NCBI RefSeq assembly: GCF_024220515.1
Contig: NZ_JAMXOT010000132.1
Coordinates: forward strand, 1-32,233
From: Oscillatoria sp. HE19RPO
GTDB taxonomy: Bacteria > Cyanobacteriota > Cyanobacteriia > Cyanobacteriales > Laspinemataceae
DNA length: 32,233 bases
Direction: 5' to 3'
The position numbers and the translations under genes are program-made. Shown here one piece after another: positions 13,045-22,200 of the stretch. Below the pieces are notes generated by a model. The model was not told the DNA's origin and searched no databases. It saw nothing but the letters and a program-made list of their open reading frames with translations. Positions within the stretch are counted from its first letter, which is position 1. Each line of letters begins with the position of its first letter.

Positions 13045-14883
13045 ATGTCAATATCGCCCCTCAAATCATTACGAACTTTGAAAAACAAGCTCAAAAATAA
13101 ACTGCAACTCCTAGAAAACCTGAAAAGAGCCATTCGTTTAGTCTGGCAAAGCACTCCCCTGTGGAGCGCTATCACGACGATTCTCTCGATCGTGCAAGGC
13201 ATTTTACCCTTAGTCTCCCTCTATTTAATGAAACGGATCGTCGATGCCGTCACCGCAGGCATTGGCGCGGGTTCTGCTGCTTTTTCCGAGGTGCTGCTGC
13301 TGGTCATTCTTGCCGGATTCACCGCTCTGATTGCCGATTGTCTGCGCTCTTTATCCGGATATGCAAGCGAGGCTCACTCCCAAATTGTTACGGATTTTGT
13401 CCATGACATTTTGCACGCTAAATCTATTGAACTCGATTTGGAATATTACGAAAATGCCCAGTTTTATAATGCCCTGCATCGCGCCCAACAAGAAGCGGTT
13501 TATCGCCCTCAGCGCATCCTGAATAGTTTGGTGCAGTTGGCACAAAATGGCATTTCTCTGATAGCGATCGCAGCTTTGTTAATCTCCCTCCATTGGGCGA
13601 TCGCTGCAGTATTATTAGCCGCAGCACTTCCCGGTTTATTCGTCCGGTTAAACCATACCGGCAAGCTCTATCGTCAGCAACGGGGTTGGACGCTCAAAGA
13701 GCGCATCGCTTACTATTTTCATTTCATGCTCGTCCATGATTCCTATGCCAAAGAAGTGCGATTGTTCGATTTGGGTTTTGGATTTCGCCAGCGCTATCGC
13801 CACCTGCGCGACTCGATTCGTCAGGAAAAATTGGCTCTGGCTAAATGGCGATCGCAGGCGGAATTAATCACTCAATCCAGCAGCACTTTTGCTGTTTTTG
13901 CCGCTTGCGGTTTTATTGCCTATCAAACCTTGATGGGTCAAATTACATTAGGAGGACTGGTGATGTACTATCAGGGATTTCAACGGGGTCAAATTTGTTT
14001 GCGAGAACTGCTTTCCAGTCTTGCCAGCTTGTATGAAAATAGTTTATTTTTGTCTCATCTATACGAATTTTTGGACTTAAAACCCACAGTTGCCAATCCT
14101 TCCCATCCTCATCCCGTTCCCAACCCATTTGCAGTAGGTTTGAGGTTTGAAGGAGTTTCTTTTCACTATCCTCATAGCAGTCGTCCGTTACTGGAAGAGA
14201 TTAATTTAACGATTCCGGCGGGAGAAACGGTGGCGTTAGTAGGAGAAAATGGAGCGGGTAAAACTACGTTAATTAAATTATTATGTCGGCTTTACGATCC
14301 GACGGGCGGACGAATTGCAATTGATGGGATTGATTTGCGGGAATTAAATGCGACAGAGTGGCGACGCGAAATTAGTGTGGTGTTTCAAGATTACGTGCGC
14401 TACAATTTGACGGTGAGAGAGAATATTGGGTTTGGAAATATTGGGAATTTGATTGAGGAAGAAGATATTATCAAAGCGGCGCAAAAAGCGGGAGTAGATA
14501 AAGCGATCGCTAAACTTCCAAAAGGCTACGAGACGACGTTAGGGACGCAATTTGACGAAGGGGAAGAATTGAGTGTGGGGGAGTGGCAAAAAGTAGCGAT
14601 CGCCCGCGCTTTTTTGCGATCGGCTCAAATTCTGGTTCTCGACGAACCCACAAGTGCTTTAGATGCGCGATCGGAATCGGAAGTTTTCGAGCAATTTCGC
14701 CAACTGATTCGAGGCAAAACGGCAATTTTGATTAGCCATCGCCTGTCAACGGTAAAGATGGTCGATCGCATCTTTGTCTTAGAACAAGGCAAAATCGTAG
14801 AAAGCGGATCCCACGAAGAGTTATTAAGTCTCGGCGGGACTTACGCACGATTGTTTGCCATGCAAGCCAAACATTACCAATAA
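13045..14883 (+). CDS. Lasso peptide ABC exporter (D protein, McjD-like)
   Basis: This 612-aa fused permease-ATPase is a half-transporter working as a homodimer in the inner membrane to export the peptide and give self-immunity. The N-terminal half has six predicted membrane segments, starting with LWSAITTILSIVQGILPLVS. The nucleotide-binding half shows Walker A VGENGAGKTT, a signature loop in the variant form SVGEWQKVAIARA (instead of LSGGQ, usual in lasso and related peptide exporters), Walker B ILVLDEPTSALD and the H-loop ISHRLSTV. I start it at the ATG at 13045, because the longer frame from 12958 lies within the oxygenase gene; a GTG at 13030 is an alternative. It ends 2 bp from the converging nucleotidyltransferase stop. 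Confidence 0.92.
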   Translation: MSISPLKSLRTLKNKLKNKLQLLENLKRAIRLVWQSTPLWSAITTILSIVQGILPLVSLYLMKRIVDAVTAGIGAGSAAFSEVLLLVILAGFTALIADCLRSLSGYASEAHSQIVTDFVHDILHAKSIELDLEYYENAQFYNALHRAQQEAVYRPQRILNSLVQLAQNGISLIAIAALLISLHWAIAAVLLAAALPGLFVRLNHTGKLYRQQRGWTLKERIAYYFHFMLVHDSYAKEVRLFDLGFGFRQRYRHLRDSIRQEKLALAKWRSQAELITQSSSTFAVFAACGFIAYQTLMGQITLGGLVMYYQGFQRGQICLRELLSSLASLYENSLFLSHLYEFLDLKPTVANPSHPHPVPNPFAVGLRFEGVSFHYPHSSRPLLEEINLTIPAGETVALVGENGAGKTTLIKLLCRLYDPTGGRIAIDGIDLRELNATEWRREISVVFQDYVRYNLTVRENIGFGNIGNLIEEEDIIKAAQKAGVDKAIAKLPKGYETTLGTQFDEGEELSVGEWQKVAIARAFLRSAQILVLDEPTSALDARSESEVFEQFRQLIRGKTAILISHRLSTVKMVDRIFVLEQGKIVESGSHEELLSLGGTYARLFAMQAKHYQ

Positions 14884-14885
14884 TC

Positions 14886-16112
14886 TCAACGGCTCAAAAA
14901 ATTCCAGATAAAGGCGAGTTTTTCTTTACCAATTTTATAAGTTTTAAGCAACCGAATAATCCGTAATGGATAGTAAACAAAAAACAAAAATCTAGGTAAA
15001 GCAAACGTTTCTTTATCTCTTTCATTGACATTCAAAGCCACACCCGCACAATATCGGGCTTTCCCCCAGAAACCCATCTCCATCATCGGAAACAGTCTTA
15101 ATCCGCCTAGTAGATGACATTTTGCACCCAATTCTGCCCGATAAAAAAGCTGCTTGTGTTGTTCGGCGATTTTTGAAAGTTCGGAAAATTGTTTGGTCTT
15201 TTCTAACAGTTGTTCTGGTAACGGAATTTGCAGGTAAGTTTGAGTGATGAGAATGGCTAATAAAAAATTGCGATCGCTCTCAGTCGTTTCGCATCGCGCC
15301 ATCACATTCTGCCAATCCACATCAGGATATTTGCGAATGAATGCCGCAAAATCGCAAAGCCTTTTCAACAATCCCCAACTGTCTTTCATCCCATGCAAGT
15401 AACCCAGGGCTACAGAATTTTCGGGTGAAAACGTTAGCACAGTTTTTCCAGCAATAGAAATAGTTTGCAATTCTTCAAAAAAAGATTCAGTATCTAGCCG
15501 CCGATAAAACTGTTCGGAAATTAGACCAAAATGCAGGTCGATGTTAACCTTACCATCCTGTCGCACCATTTGAACTTGGGCGTTTTCTGGTTCTTTCGCG
15601 CCCAAATATTTATCGTGGTATCCCTGCTGCATCAGCAACTCTTTGGCTTTGGAAAAATCGGCGGGACGCACCAGAATATCCAAATCGCAGAATTCTCGCA
15701 CTCCCATGTTACCATAAACTAATGCCGCCCAAATTAATCCTTTAAACGGAATTGCCTGAATATCATGGGTGGCGAATAGATCGAGGATTTGAAAGAGTTC
15801 TTTCGTCAGAAATAAATTGCGAGCGAGTCGGGTTTGAGCTTGAATTTGAAGTGGCGCAGCAATAGATGGAGGAATCAGTTCCGGGTGAGTTTGTTTCAGA
15901 CTTTGGTAAAATAGCAGAAATACATTATGCTCCGCTGCTTTTTGGATGAGATAATCCCAATCTAGTTCGGTACGGAGCAGGTGGGCGATTTCACTGGAAG
16001 TTGCGGTACCGAAGTGATAGCGGATGCAGCACAAAAGTAATTCAGCTTCGCGGTTACTTTGGTTAAGGCTGGAGATTGGAGCGTCGGTGTTTTGGGTTAG
16101 ATTTGCAATCAT
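14886..16112 (-). CDS. Lasso-cluster nucleotidyltransferase-family protein
   Basis: This 408-aa protein belongs to the uncharacterised nucleotidyltransferase family (NTP_transf_5 type) that recurs in lasso-peptide loci of cyanobacteria and proteobacteria. The polymerase-beta-like core is IPFKGLIWAALVYGN followed by REFCDLDILVRPAD, where DLDILV supplies the metal-binding Asp pair. The third acidic position is probably in VNIDLHFGL. Helical flanking regions occupy both ends. The family's chemistry in lasso maturation is unsettled; nucleotidyl transfer to the peptide has been proposed for members paired with kinases. It converges on the exporter gene with a 2-bp gap. Its own promoter must lie in the 16113-16361 gap, which holds repeat copy B. 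Confidence 0.85.
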   Translation of the reverse strand: MIANLTQNTDAPISSLNQSNREAELLLCCIRYHFGTATSSEIAHLLRTELDWDYLIQKAAEHNVFLLFYQSLKQTHPELIPPSIAAPLQIQAQTRLARNLFLTKELFQILDLFATHDIQAIPFKGLIWAALVYGNMGVREFCDLDILVRPADFSKAKELLMQQGYHDKYLGAKEPENAQVQMVRQDGKVNIDLHFGLISEQFYRRLDTESFFEELQTISIAGKTVLTFSPENSVALGYLHGMKDSWGLLKRLCDFAAFIRKYPDVDWQNVMARCETTESDRNFLLAILITQTYLQIPLPEQLLEKTKQFSELSKIAEQHKQLFYRAELGAKCHLLGGLRLFPMMEMGFWGKARYCAGVALNVNERDKETFALPRFLFFVYYPLRIIRLLKTYKIGKEKLAFIWNFLSR

Positions 16113-16266
16113 AAATTCGGTAAGTAGCGATCGCAGAGGGTTTTCAGGTCATCAACAGGAGTATAGCCGATAGTCGTTTAGCTTTCCAGACCGAGTTAAA
16201 AATGCGATCGCCTTCTTAAACTTTACCCCTTCACCCTCTCATACGCACTCCGGTTCTCAAAGTCTT

Positions 16267-16325
16267 AAAAACCGGACACCCTGGAAGGGTGCGGCTATAC
16301 GGACAAAGCCTGCCTCCGCAGGCTA
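16267..16325 (-). repeat. Two-hairpin terminator-like element, copy B
   Basis: Read on the minus strand: stem 1 GCCTGC-GGAG-GCAGGC, linker TTTGTCCGTATAGCC, stem 2 CACCCT-TCC-AGGGTG, then TCCGG and a five-T run. It lies 3' of the broken phytase-like gene and 5' of the nucleotidyltransferase gene, in the orientation of both. Confidence 0.75.
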
Positions 16326-16361
16326 GTTCCCTAACAGGCTTCTTAGTTGCCAGATGTGGTA

Positions 16362-17531
16362 TCAACTCAAATTCAAACGAAACAATAAAAACTGCGTCAC
16401 TTGATCCGAATTAAAATTATCGTCGCTGACCAAAATTAAACTTTGACTGCCATCGGGCAATCGACCCCCCAGAGTCATCGCCTCCAAATTGTCCAATGGA
16501 ATTCCAATATCTTTCAAATCTAATAGCAACCGTTTCTTAATCGGTTCTACCTTTGTCAGTTCTCCTTTTAAACTAGCAATTCGGGAGGTATCCGTCGCAC
16601 TGCCTGTGGTTATCTCGAACAGTTTTGCGCCGAAACCGAGAAACCCCAAATTGCGCTCTAAACTGAGTAGATGTCCTCCCTGTTCTAATGCCAATAATTC
16701 GGTCAAACCGTTGTAAATACTCCACCGGGCGCTATCATCCAAAGGATAAAGATTTTCTGATATGAGTAACGCGGGACCATCGGCAACCAGATAATGCAGT
16801 AAGCGGTTTTTTGGTGCCAGATCGGACTCTGGTTCATCGAGATCCTGTACCAAAGGCGCTTCGGTGACGGTAAACAACCGATAGGGATCCACGCTGGCAT
16901 CGCCAAATCCCCTCGGATTTAGGGTGAGGGATTCAAACCCTAAATTATCCTGTACCCCCGAGGTTTGTCCGTCGGCGCTGTCGGGGAGGTAACGTTTGGG
17001 AATCGGCAATGCTTTGACGAAACTGCCCGTTTCCAAGTCAAATTCGTGGATAAACGGCGGAATGCCTTTGCGCGAGACCCCTTCGCTGGAGATGTAGAGA
17101 CTGTTGGGGGAAGCAAAGGCAATGCCTTCCGGATTGATTTCGCCGATCGCGTATGGGGTGCCATCTTCCCGCTTCAGGGTTGTCACTGCTTCGATTTCGA
17201 CGTTTTTGATGTTGAGGGTGCCGGAACTGTTAGAATCCAAAATCAGTTTAAGCGTATAGAAGCGGGCGGGGGCCTAATATCCGCGATCGTCGGAGATGGC
17301 ATAAAAGCGATCGCGCTGGCGATCGTAGGTTATCCCCGAAAGTCCTCCCACTGGCGTTCCCTCATACTTGCGCTTCGGCAATTCGTACTCGTCCACATAT
17401 TGTAAGGACAAGTCGAGAAACATCCGCTCTTGTGCCTGCACTCGCGGTATCGTACAGGCACTCAAGACGGTGCATAACACCAATACTAACGCCAGCAATC
17501 CAGGGAAAATTTTAAATTTAGGCCAGTTCAC
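16362..17531 (-). pseudogene. Esterase-like-phytase lipoprotein gene broken by in-frame TAG
   Basis: The reading frame encodes a protein of the esterase-like activity of phytase family. It starts at GTG (17531) with a lipoprotein signal peptide, MNWPKFKIFPGLLALVLVLC then TVLSAC as the lipobox, and continues through LSGITYDRQRDRFYAISDDRGY. A TAG codon at 17274-17276 follows, and the same frame resumes APARFYTLKL and runs to the family's usual end (PEGIAFASPNSLYI, GFESLTLNPRG, LEAMTLGGRLPDG). There is no frame change, so a single nonsense change, possibly from CAG, separates the halves. A TTG at 17552 is an alternative start. Unless the codon is read through, the product is a short truncated lipoprotein. 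Confidence 0.85.
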
Positions 17532-17608
17532 GATCGCTCTTTCACAACTCAATCTCTAAAATCGATCCGGTTTTCAATCTAGCAAATCGTGGGGGTGAGG
17601 GGTGAGAA

Positions 17609-17692
17609 GTGAGGGGGAGGTAGGGGCTTGGTTTCCAAGCCCTTACAGAAGTGAGGGGGAGGTAGGGGCTTGGTTTCCAAGCCCATTCATGG
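17609..17692. repeat. Two tandem 42-bp repeats
   Basis: GTGAGGGGGAGGTAGGGGCT and the following TGGTTTCCAAGCCC occur twice with a 42-bp period (17609-17650 and 17651-17692), differing only at the end. A related string, AGCTCGGTCTCCAAGCCC, occurs at about 1048-1066 near the first cpcT copy. Non-coding. Confidence 0.75.
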
Positions 17693-17721
17693 CAGAGTGG
17701 CAAAGTGGGAAAAATTCCCCC

Positions 17722-17775
17722 CTGCTCCTCTGCCCCCTGCTCCTCTGCCCCCTGCTCCCCTGCCCCCTGCTCCCT
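17722..17775. repeat. 15-bp tandem repeat abutting the second cpcT stop
   Basis: CTGCTCCTCTGCCCC is repeated about 3.5 times (17722-17775) with one base change, directly against the cpcT copy 2 stop codon (TAG on the minus strand at 17774-17776). Such arrays vary in length by slippage. Confidence 0.75.
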
Positions 17776-18370
17776 ACTTCCCCACCACTTCATCCGCAAA
17801 ACTGGCAACGCGCTTGTTGAAGAAGAAGGGGCCAGCCACAGAACCCCAGACGAACTCATCGGTTTCTGGATCCAGACCGCGATCGTGACTGACAAACAGG
17901 TTTTCGTCAATTTCAAACGTGCTATCGAGATAGGTGGTTCTGCCTTTGCGGACAACGATGCAACCTTTACCGGGTTCCACCTCACCTTTGAAACTGGATC
18001 CCGTCCATTCGGTGATAAAGGTAGAACCGGGAATTTTTTCCAACATATCCGGGGTGAGGGCTTCTAGACGCTGGCGATCGCGGGCGGATCCGTAGAAAGA
18101 GGCTTCATCCTGGACCTTGTAGTTTTCGATTTCAATGCGATCGCCCTTGGGGACCAACTTCAACACCCGCACGCGATAGGGCTGATTCAGCATATAATCA
18201 TAAGCCTGCTCTAAATAGAGACTGACCCCATCCAGGAACTCATAAGGCAGGGGCCGCATACAGACCCGAATATGGGCAAAAAACGGCGGATTCTCGATCG
18301 CCTGGTCAAAATTGCTAAAATCTGAGGCCATCCAACGCGCCAAAGTCAGAATATCAGTGGAATGAGTCAT
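17774..18370 (-). CDS. cpcT: CpcT/CpeT-family phycobiliprotein lyase (copy 2)
   Basis: This 198-aa lyase is the paralogue of the one at 367-963 and lies in the same orientation 17.4 kb away. All family blocks are present (AHIRVCMRPLPYE, LEQAYDYML, GSTFITEWTGSSFKGEVEPG, LDSTFEIDENLFVSHDRG, VWGSVAGPFFFNKR). Differences from copy 1 cluster in the C-terminal half, for example EALTPDMLEKIPGST against QSLTPDKLEKIPGSS. The DUF4926 gene lies 205 bp upstream on the same strand. Both copies look functional; they may have diverged in beta-subunit preference or one may simply be redundant. The start at ATG 18370 is the only good option. Confidence 0.9.
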   Translation of the reverse strand: MTHSTDILTLARWMASDFSNFDQAIENPPFFAHIRVCMRPLPYEFLDGVSLYLEQAYDYMLNQPYRVRVLKLVPKGDRIEIENYKVQDEASFYGSARDRQRLEALTPDMLEKIPGSTFITEWTGSSFKGEVEPGKGCIVVRKGRTTYLDSTFEIDENLFVSHDRGLDPETDEFVWGSVAGPFFFNKRVASFADEVVGK

Positions 18371-18467
18371 GGAAATTTTACGTTCTTAGAGTCTGGAGAG
18401 TTGTGCCTATTTTACGACAGCAGCGAATGTTCCGCGCCCCCCCTTCACTCATTCTCCCCAGTTCGTA

Positions 18468-18516
18468 ATAACGCCTTCAGGCGTTATCCCCCGTTCAAAG
18501 TCCCGACTTCAGTCGT
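18468..18516. repeat. Two small dispersed hairpins
   Basis: ATAACGCCTTCAGGCGTTAT at 18468-18487 is a perfect hairpin, and CGACTTCAGTCG at about 18504-18515 is a second one. Both are of the NNCGNNTTCAGNNCGNN type often found between cyanobacterial genes. They sit between DUF4926 and cpcT copy 2. Confidence 0.65.
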
Positions 18517-18575
18517 TCTCCCCCCACAAATAACCAAACCCACCCCCTTCATAAAAACCCGGCCCTATCCCAACT

Positions 18576-18821
18576 TTACCCGCAGACTAACCGACGAACC
18601 GACAGTAAATCATCAGGCTGTAGAATCTCAATACTAGAAACCGGAACCGTGACGACTGCGATCGATTCTCCCCGGGCATTAAACACCTCTAAAATCGCAC
18701 CATCTTCACCCCCGGTTGGTGAAGGGACATAATCAATTAATGTCGCAATATCACCCCGGTGTAGATTAAATTCTTCCCAGTCTTGTTTCAAAGCAATTTC
18801 TTGATAGAGTTCAGGTTTCAT
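18576..18821 (-). CDS. DUF4926 domain protein (copy 2)
   Basis: This 81-aa protein is the paralogue of the orphan at 2039-2284. The same DUF4926 layout is present: LHRGDIATLIDYVPSPTGGE, DGAILEVFNARGE, VPVSSIEILQPDDLLSVR. Its ATG overlaps the stop of the DUF6883 gene by 4 bp (ATGA type), so the two are translationally coupled and likely form a protein pair. It is the last gene of the ATPase-nSTAND-DUF6883-DUF4926 unit. Function unknown; a toxin-antitoxin-like or effector-immunity pair is an inference from the small size, coupling and the position behind an nSTAND gene. Confidence 0.85.
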   Translation of the reverse strand: MKPELYQEIALKQDWEEFNLHRGDIATLIDYVPSPTGGEDGAILEVFNARGESIAVVTVPVSSIEILQPDDLLSVRRLVCG

Positions 18822-19153
18822 GAGGTTAACTCCTTATTAGGAACGAGGGTAATAAATTGAAATTGACCGTCTGTTTTTCGGCATAACCAAACGGAAACAA
18901 TATCGAGGTTAACGGGATAGACACCGAGCAACACACCTTTTACTTGATAGTAAGTGCCGTATTTATCAGTGCGATCATAAATTGCTTCATTTGAAGCGAT
19001 GAGTTGACGCAGGGCCGCATCCAAGCGCTCAGAGTTTTCCAACGTAAAGCCTGCCCGTGCTAAAAATTGGGATTTATCATTGCGAACATGAAACACCAAC
19101 AAGTAGCGGGTCAGTTTAGCATCAGGAATGATGGCATTGTCTGGAATTTTCAT
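18818..19153 (-). CDS. DUF6883 domain protein
   Basis: This 111-aa protein starts MKIPDNAIIPDAKLTRYLLV, the opening typical of DUF6883 (KxPNAxxAxIDxxKLxxYLL), followed by FLARAGFTLENSERLDAALR and a C-terminal beta-hairpin VNLDIVSVWLCRKTDGQFQF. DUF6883 occurs alone next to DUF4926 and also as a C-terminal domain in polymorphic-toxin-like proteins, so a toxin role has been considered plausible, but no activity is established. I prefer the ATG at 19153 over the frame's earlier ATG at 19237, whose extra 28 residues overlap the STAND gene and do not resemble the family. It lies 58 bp after the STAND gene stop. Confidence 0.8.
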   Translation of the reverse strand: MKIPDNAIIPDAKLTRYLLVFHVRNDKSQFLARAGFTLENSERLDAALRQLIASNEAIYDRTDKYGTYYQVKGVLLGVYPVNLDIVSVWLCRKTDGQFQFITLVPNKELTS

Positions 19154-19211
19154 ATCATCTTTTTGATGAATTGAGAAATAATGCGGGCAACAGGATAACT
19201 CCACCGATCCA

Positions 19212-22200
19212 TTATCCCTGATTTCCCTCCTCTGCAAGCTGTTTCGCTTTGGCCTCTGGATTGAAATCTAACCCTGCATTCCACTTCAACGCCTTGCGAA
19301 ACGTCGCCACTGCCGCATCGACCTGACCCGCTCTAGCTTGCGTCTCCCCTTCCCGAACTAAAACCAGCGCCGCTTCTGCCAAATTGGATGGCGTTTGACA
19401 AGTCTCTAACGTTTCCAATTCGCTGGGATGGGTAGCGAGATAATCCGCAAGCCAATCACACCCCCACTCCAGCAAGTCATCCAAACTTCCCACACGCCAC
19501 ACCCGGGCAGTGTTGTCCTCTGAGGCGGTGACGATGCTCTCCCCGTCCGGGCTGAAACTAGCGCTGGTGAAGCGACTCTGCTGCCCGATGAGTTCCGCCA
19601 CTAGCTGGCCACGGAGGTCCCACACCCGGGCGGTGTTGTCATTTGAGGTGGTGAGGATGCGCTCCCCATCCGGGCTGAAACTGGCGCGGGTGAACCGACC
19701 CTGATGCCCAGTGAGTTCTACCACTAGCTGGCCACGGAGGTCCCACACCCGGGGGATATTGTCCAGTGAATCTGTGAGGATGCGCTCCCCATCCGGGCTG
19801 AAACTGGCATCCCAGACTCGATCCTGATGCCCGATGAGTTCCGCCACTAGCTGGCCATTGCGGTCCCATACTCGGGCGGTGTTGTCCCAGGAGGCGGTGA
19901 GGATGCGCTTCCCATCCGGGCTGAAACTCGCGCGGGTGACTAGACCCTGATGCCCGATGAGTTCCGCCACTAGCTGGCCACGGAGGTCCCACACCCGGGC
20001 GGTGTTGTCCCAGGAGGCGGTGAGGATGCGCTTCCCATCCGGGCTGAAACTGGTGCTCGTGATAAAATTCTGATGTCCGGTGAGTTCCGCCAGGAGTTGG
20101 CCACGCAGGTCCCACACCCGGGCGGTATTGTCCGAGGAGGCGGTGAGGATGCGTTCCCCATCCGGACTGAAACTCGCATCCCAGACTCGACCCTGATGCC
20201 CGGTGAGTTCCGCCAGAAGTTGGCCACGCAGGTCCCATACCCGGGCGGTATTATCATCTGAGGCGGTGAGGATGCGCTTCCCATCCGGGCTGAAGCTGGC
20301 GCGGGTCACTAGACCCTCATGGCCGGTGAGTTCCGCCACCAGCTTGCCGCTGCGGTCCCACACTCGGGCGGTATTGTCCTCTGAGGCGGTGAGGATGCTC
20401 TCCCCATCCGGGCTGAAACTCGCGCTTCTGAGCCAACCCTGATGCCCGTTGAGTTCCGCCAGAAGTTGGCCACGCAGGTCCCACACCCGGGCGGTATTGT
20501 CCTCTGAGGCGGTGAGGATGCTCTCCCCATCCGGACTGAAACTAGCATGATGAACTGGACCCTGATTCCCGATGAGTTCCGCCACTAGCGGGCCACGCAG
20601 GTCCCACACCCGGGCGGTATTGCCCTCTAAGGTGACGATGCTCTCCCCATCCGGGCTGAAACTCGCGCTTCTGAGCCAACCCTGATGCCCGTTGAGTTCC
20701 GCCAGAAGTTGGCCATTTATGTCCCATACCCGGGCAGTTTTGTCCCAGGATGCAGTTAGGATGAGCTCCCCATCCGGGCTGAAATTGGCGCTGGTGACCC
20801 AACCCTGATGCCCGCTGAGTTCCGCCAGGAATTTGCCATTGCGGTCCCACACCCCGACGGTATTGTCATCTGAGGCGGTGAGGATGCGCTCCCCATCCAG
20901 GCTGAAACTGGCGTTGGTGACCCAACCCTGATGCCCGCTGAGTTCCGCCACTACCTGGCCACCGAGGTCCCACAACCGGGCGGTGTTGTCCTCTGAGGCG
21001 GTGAGGATGCGCTCCCCATCCGGGCTGAAACTGGCACTTCTGACCCAACCTTGATGCCCAGTGAGTTCTGCCAGGAGTTTCCCGCTGCTGTCCCACACCT
21101 GGGCAGTATTGTTCCAAGAAGCGGTGAGAATGCGCTCCCCATCCGGGCTGAAACTGGCACTGGTGACTGGACCCTTGTGTCCGGTGAGTTCTGCGATTAG
21201 CTGGCCATTGCGGTCCCATACTCGGGCGGTTGTGTCATCTGAGGCTGTGAGGAGGCGCTCCCCATCCGGGCTGAAACTCGCGCTGGTAACTGGACCCTTG
21301 TGCCCGGTGAGTTCTGCGATTAGCTGGCCATTGCGGTCCCATACTCGGGCGGTTGTGTCATCTGAGGCTGTGAGGAGGCGCTCCCCATCCGGGCTGAAAC
21401 TCGCGCTGGTAACTGGACCCTGATGCCCGGTGAGTTCCGCCAGGAGTTGGCCACTGCGGTCCCACACGTGGGCGGTGTTGTTCCAGGAAGCGGTGACGAT
21501 GCGCTCCCCGTCGGGGCTGAAATTGGCGCTGGTGACTTCATCCTGATGCTGTAGTTGATTGCGCTCTGAGATCTGGTTGAGGATAGTGTACAAGGCCAGC
21601 ATTGGGGTTACAGTGGGATAATCTGAGAGAGAACGCTTATGCTTGACCAGCGCTTTTAACGCTTGCCCCGAACTCATAGCTGAGACTAATCGCTCAATTT
21701 GGGAAACTTCAATTTGTCCTAATGAAAACAACGCTTGACGTTCTAGTGTTGTCCCTTCTCGGGCTTCTTGAAGGGTTTGAGTGGCTTTGAGGGCGAAGCC
21801 TCCGGTGATTATTGCAGCAATTAAAGAGGCGGCAAAAATTCCTGTACCAAGGCGAATTTGCTGTTTTGCTTTCTGATTGGCTCCGGCTAAGATTTGCGTA
21901 GTCTTTCTTTCCCGTTTTAACTCTTCTTCTGTCTTTTGACGTTGTTTTCTTTCTCCTTCCAGTTCGGCCCTTAACCGTTCTAAGTGAGGCTGTTGTTGCT
22001 TGCGAATAAACTCCGCTAAGTAATCATGAACCAGTTGATAGCGTTCTGCGGGCTTTTCCTGGATTAGCAACACTAAACCGGAGTCTACAAAAATTTTCAA
22101 CACCAAATCTAATTGGCTAACCTTTCCCGTCAAATCGGCGGCGAGTTCCTGTAACTCCCCCGCTATTTCCTCCCGCGTTTTCAGGGGACGAATGCCTTTT

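Noticed and set aside
19488-21566. Regular 123-bp repeats considered as a CRISPR or non-coding satellite array
   Set aside because: The units encode WD40 repeats in one continuous frame; no spacers. The other open frames across the region are shadows of the repeats.
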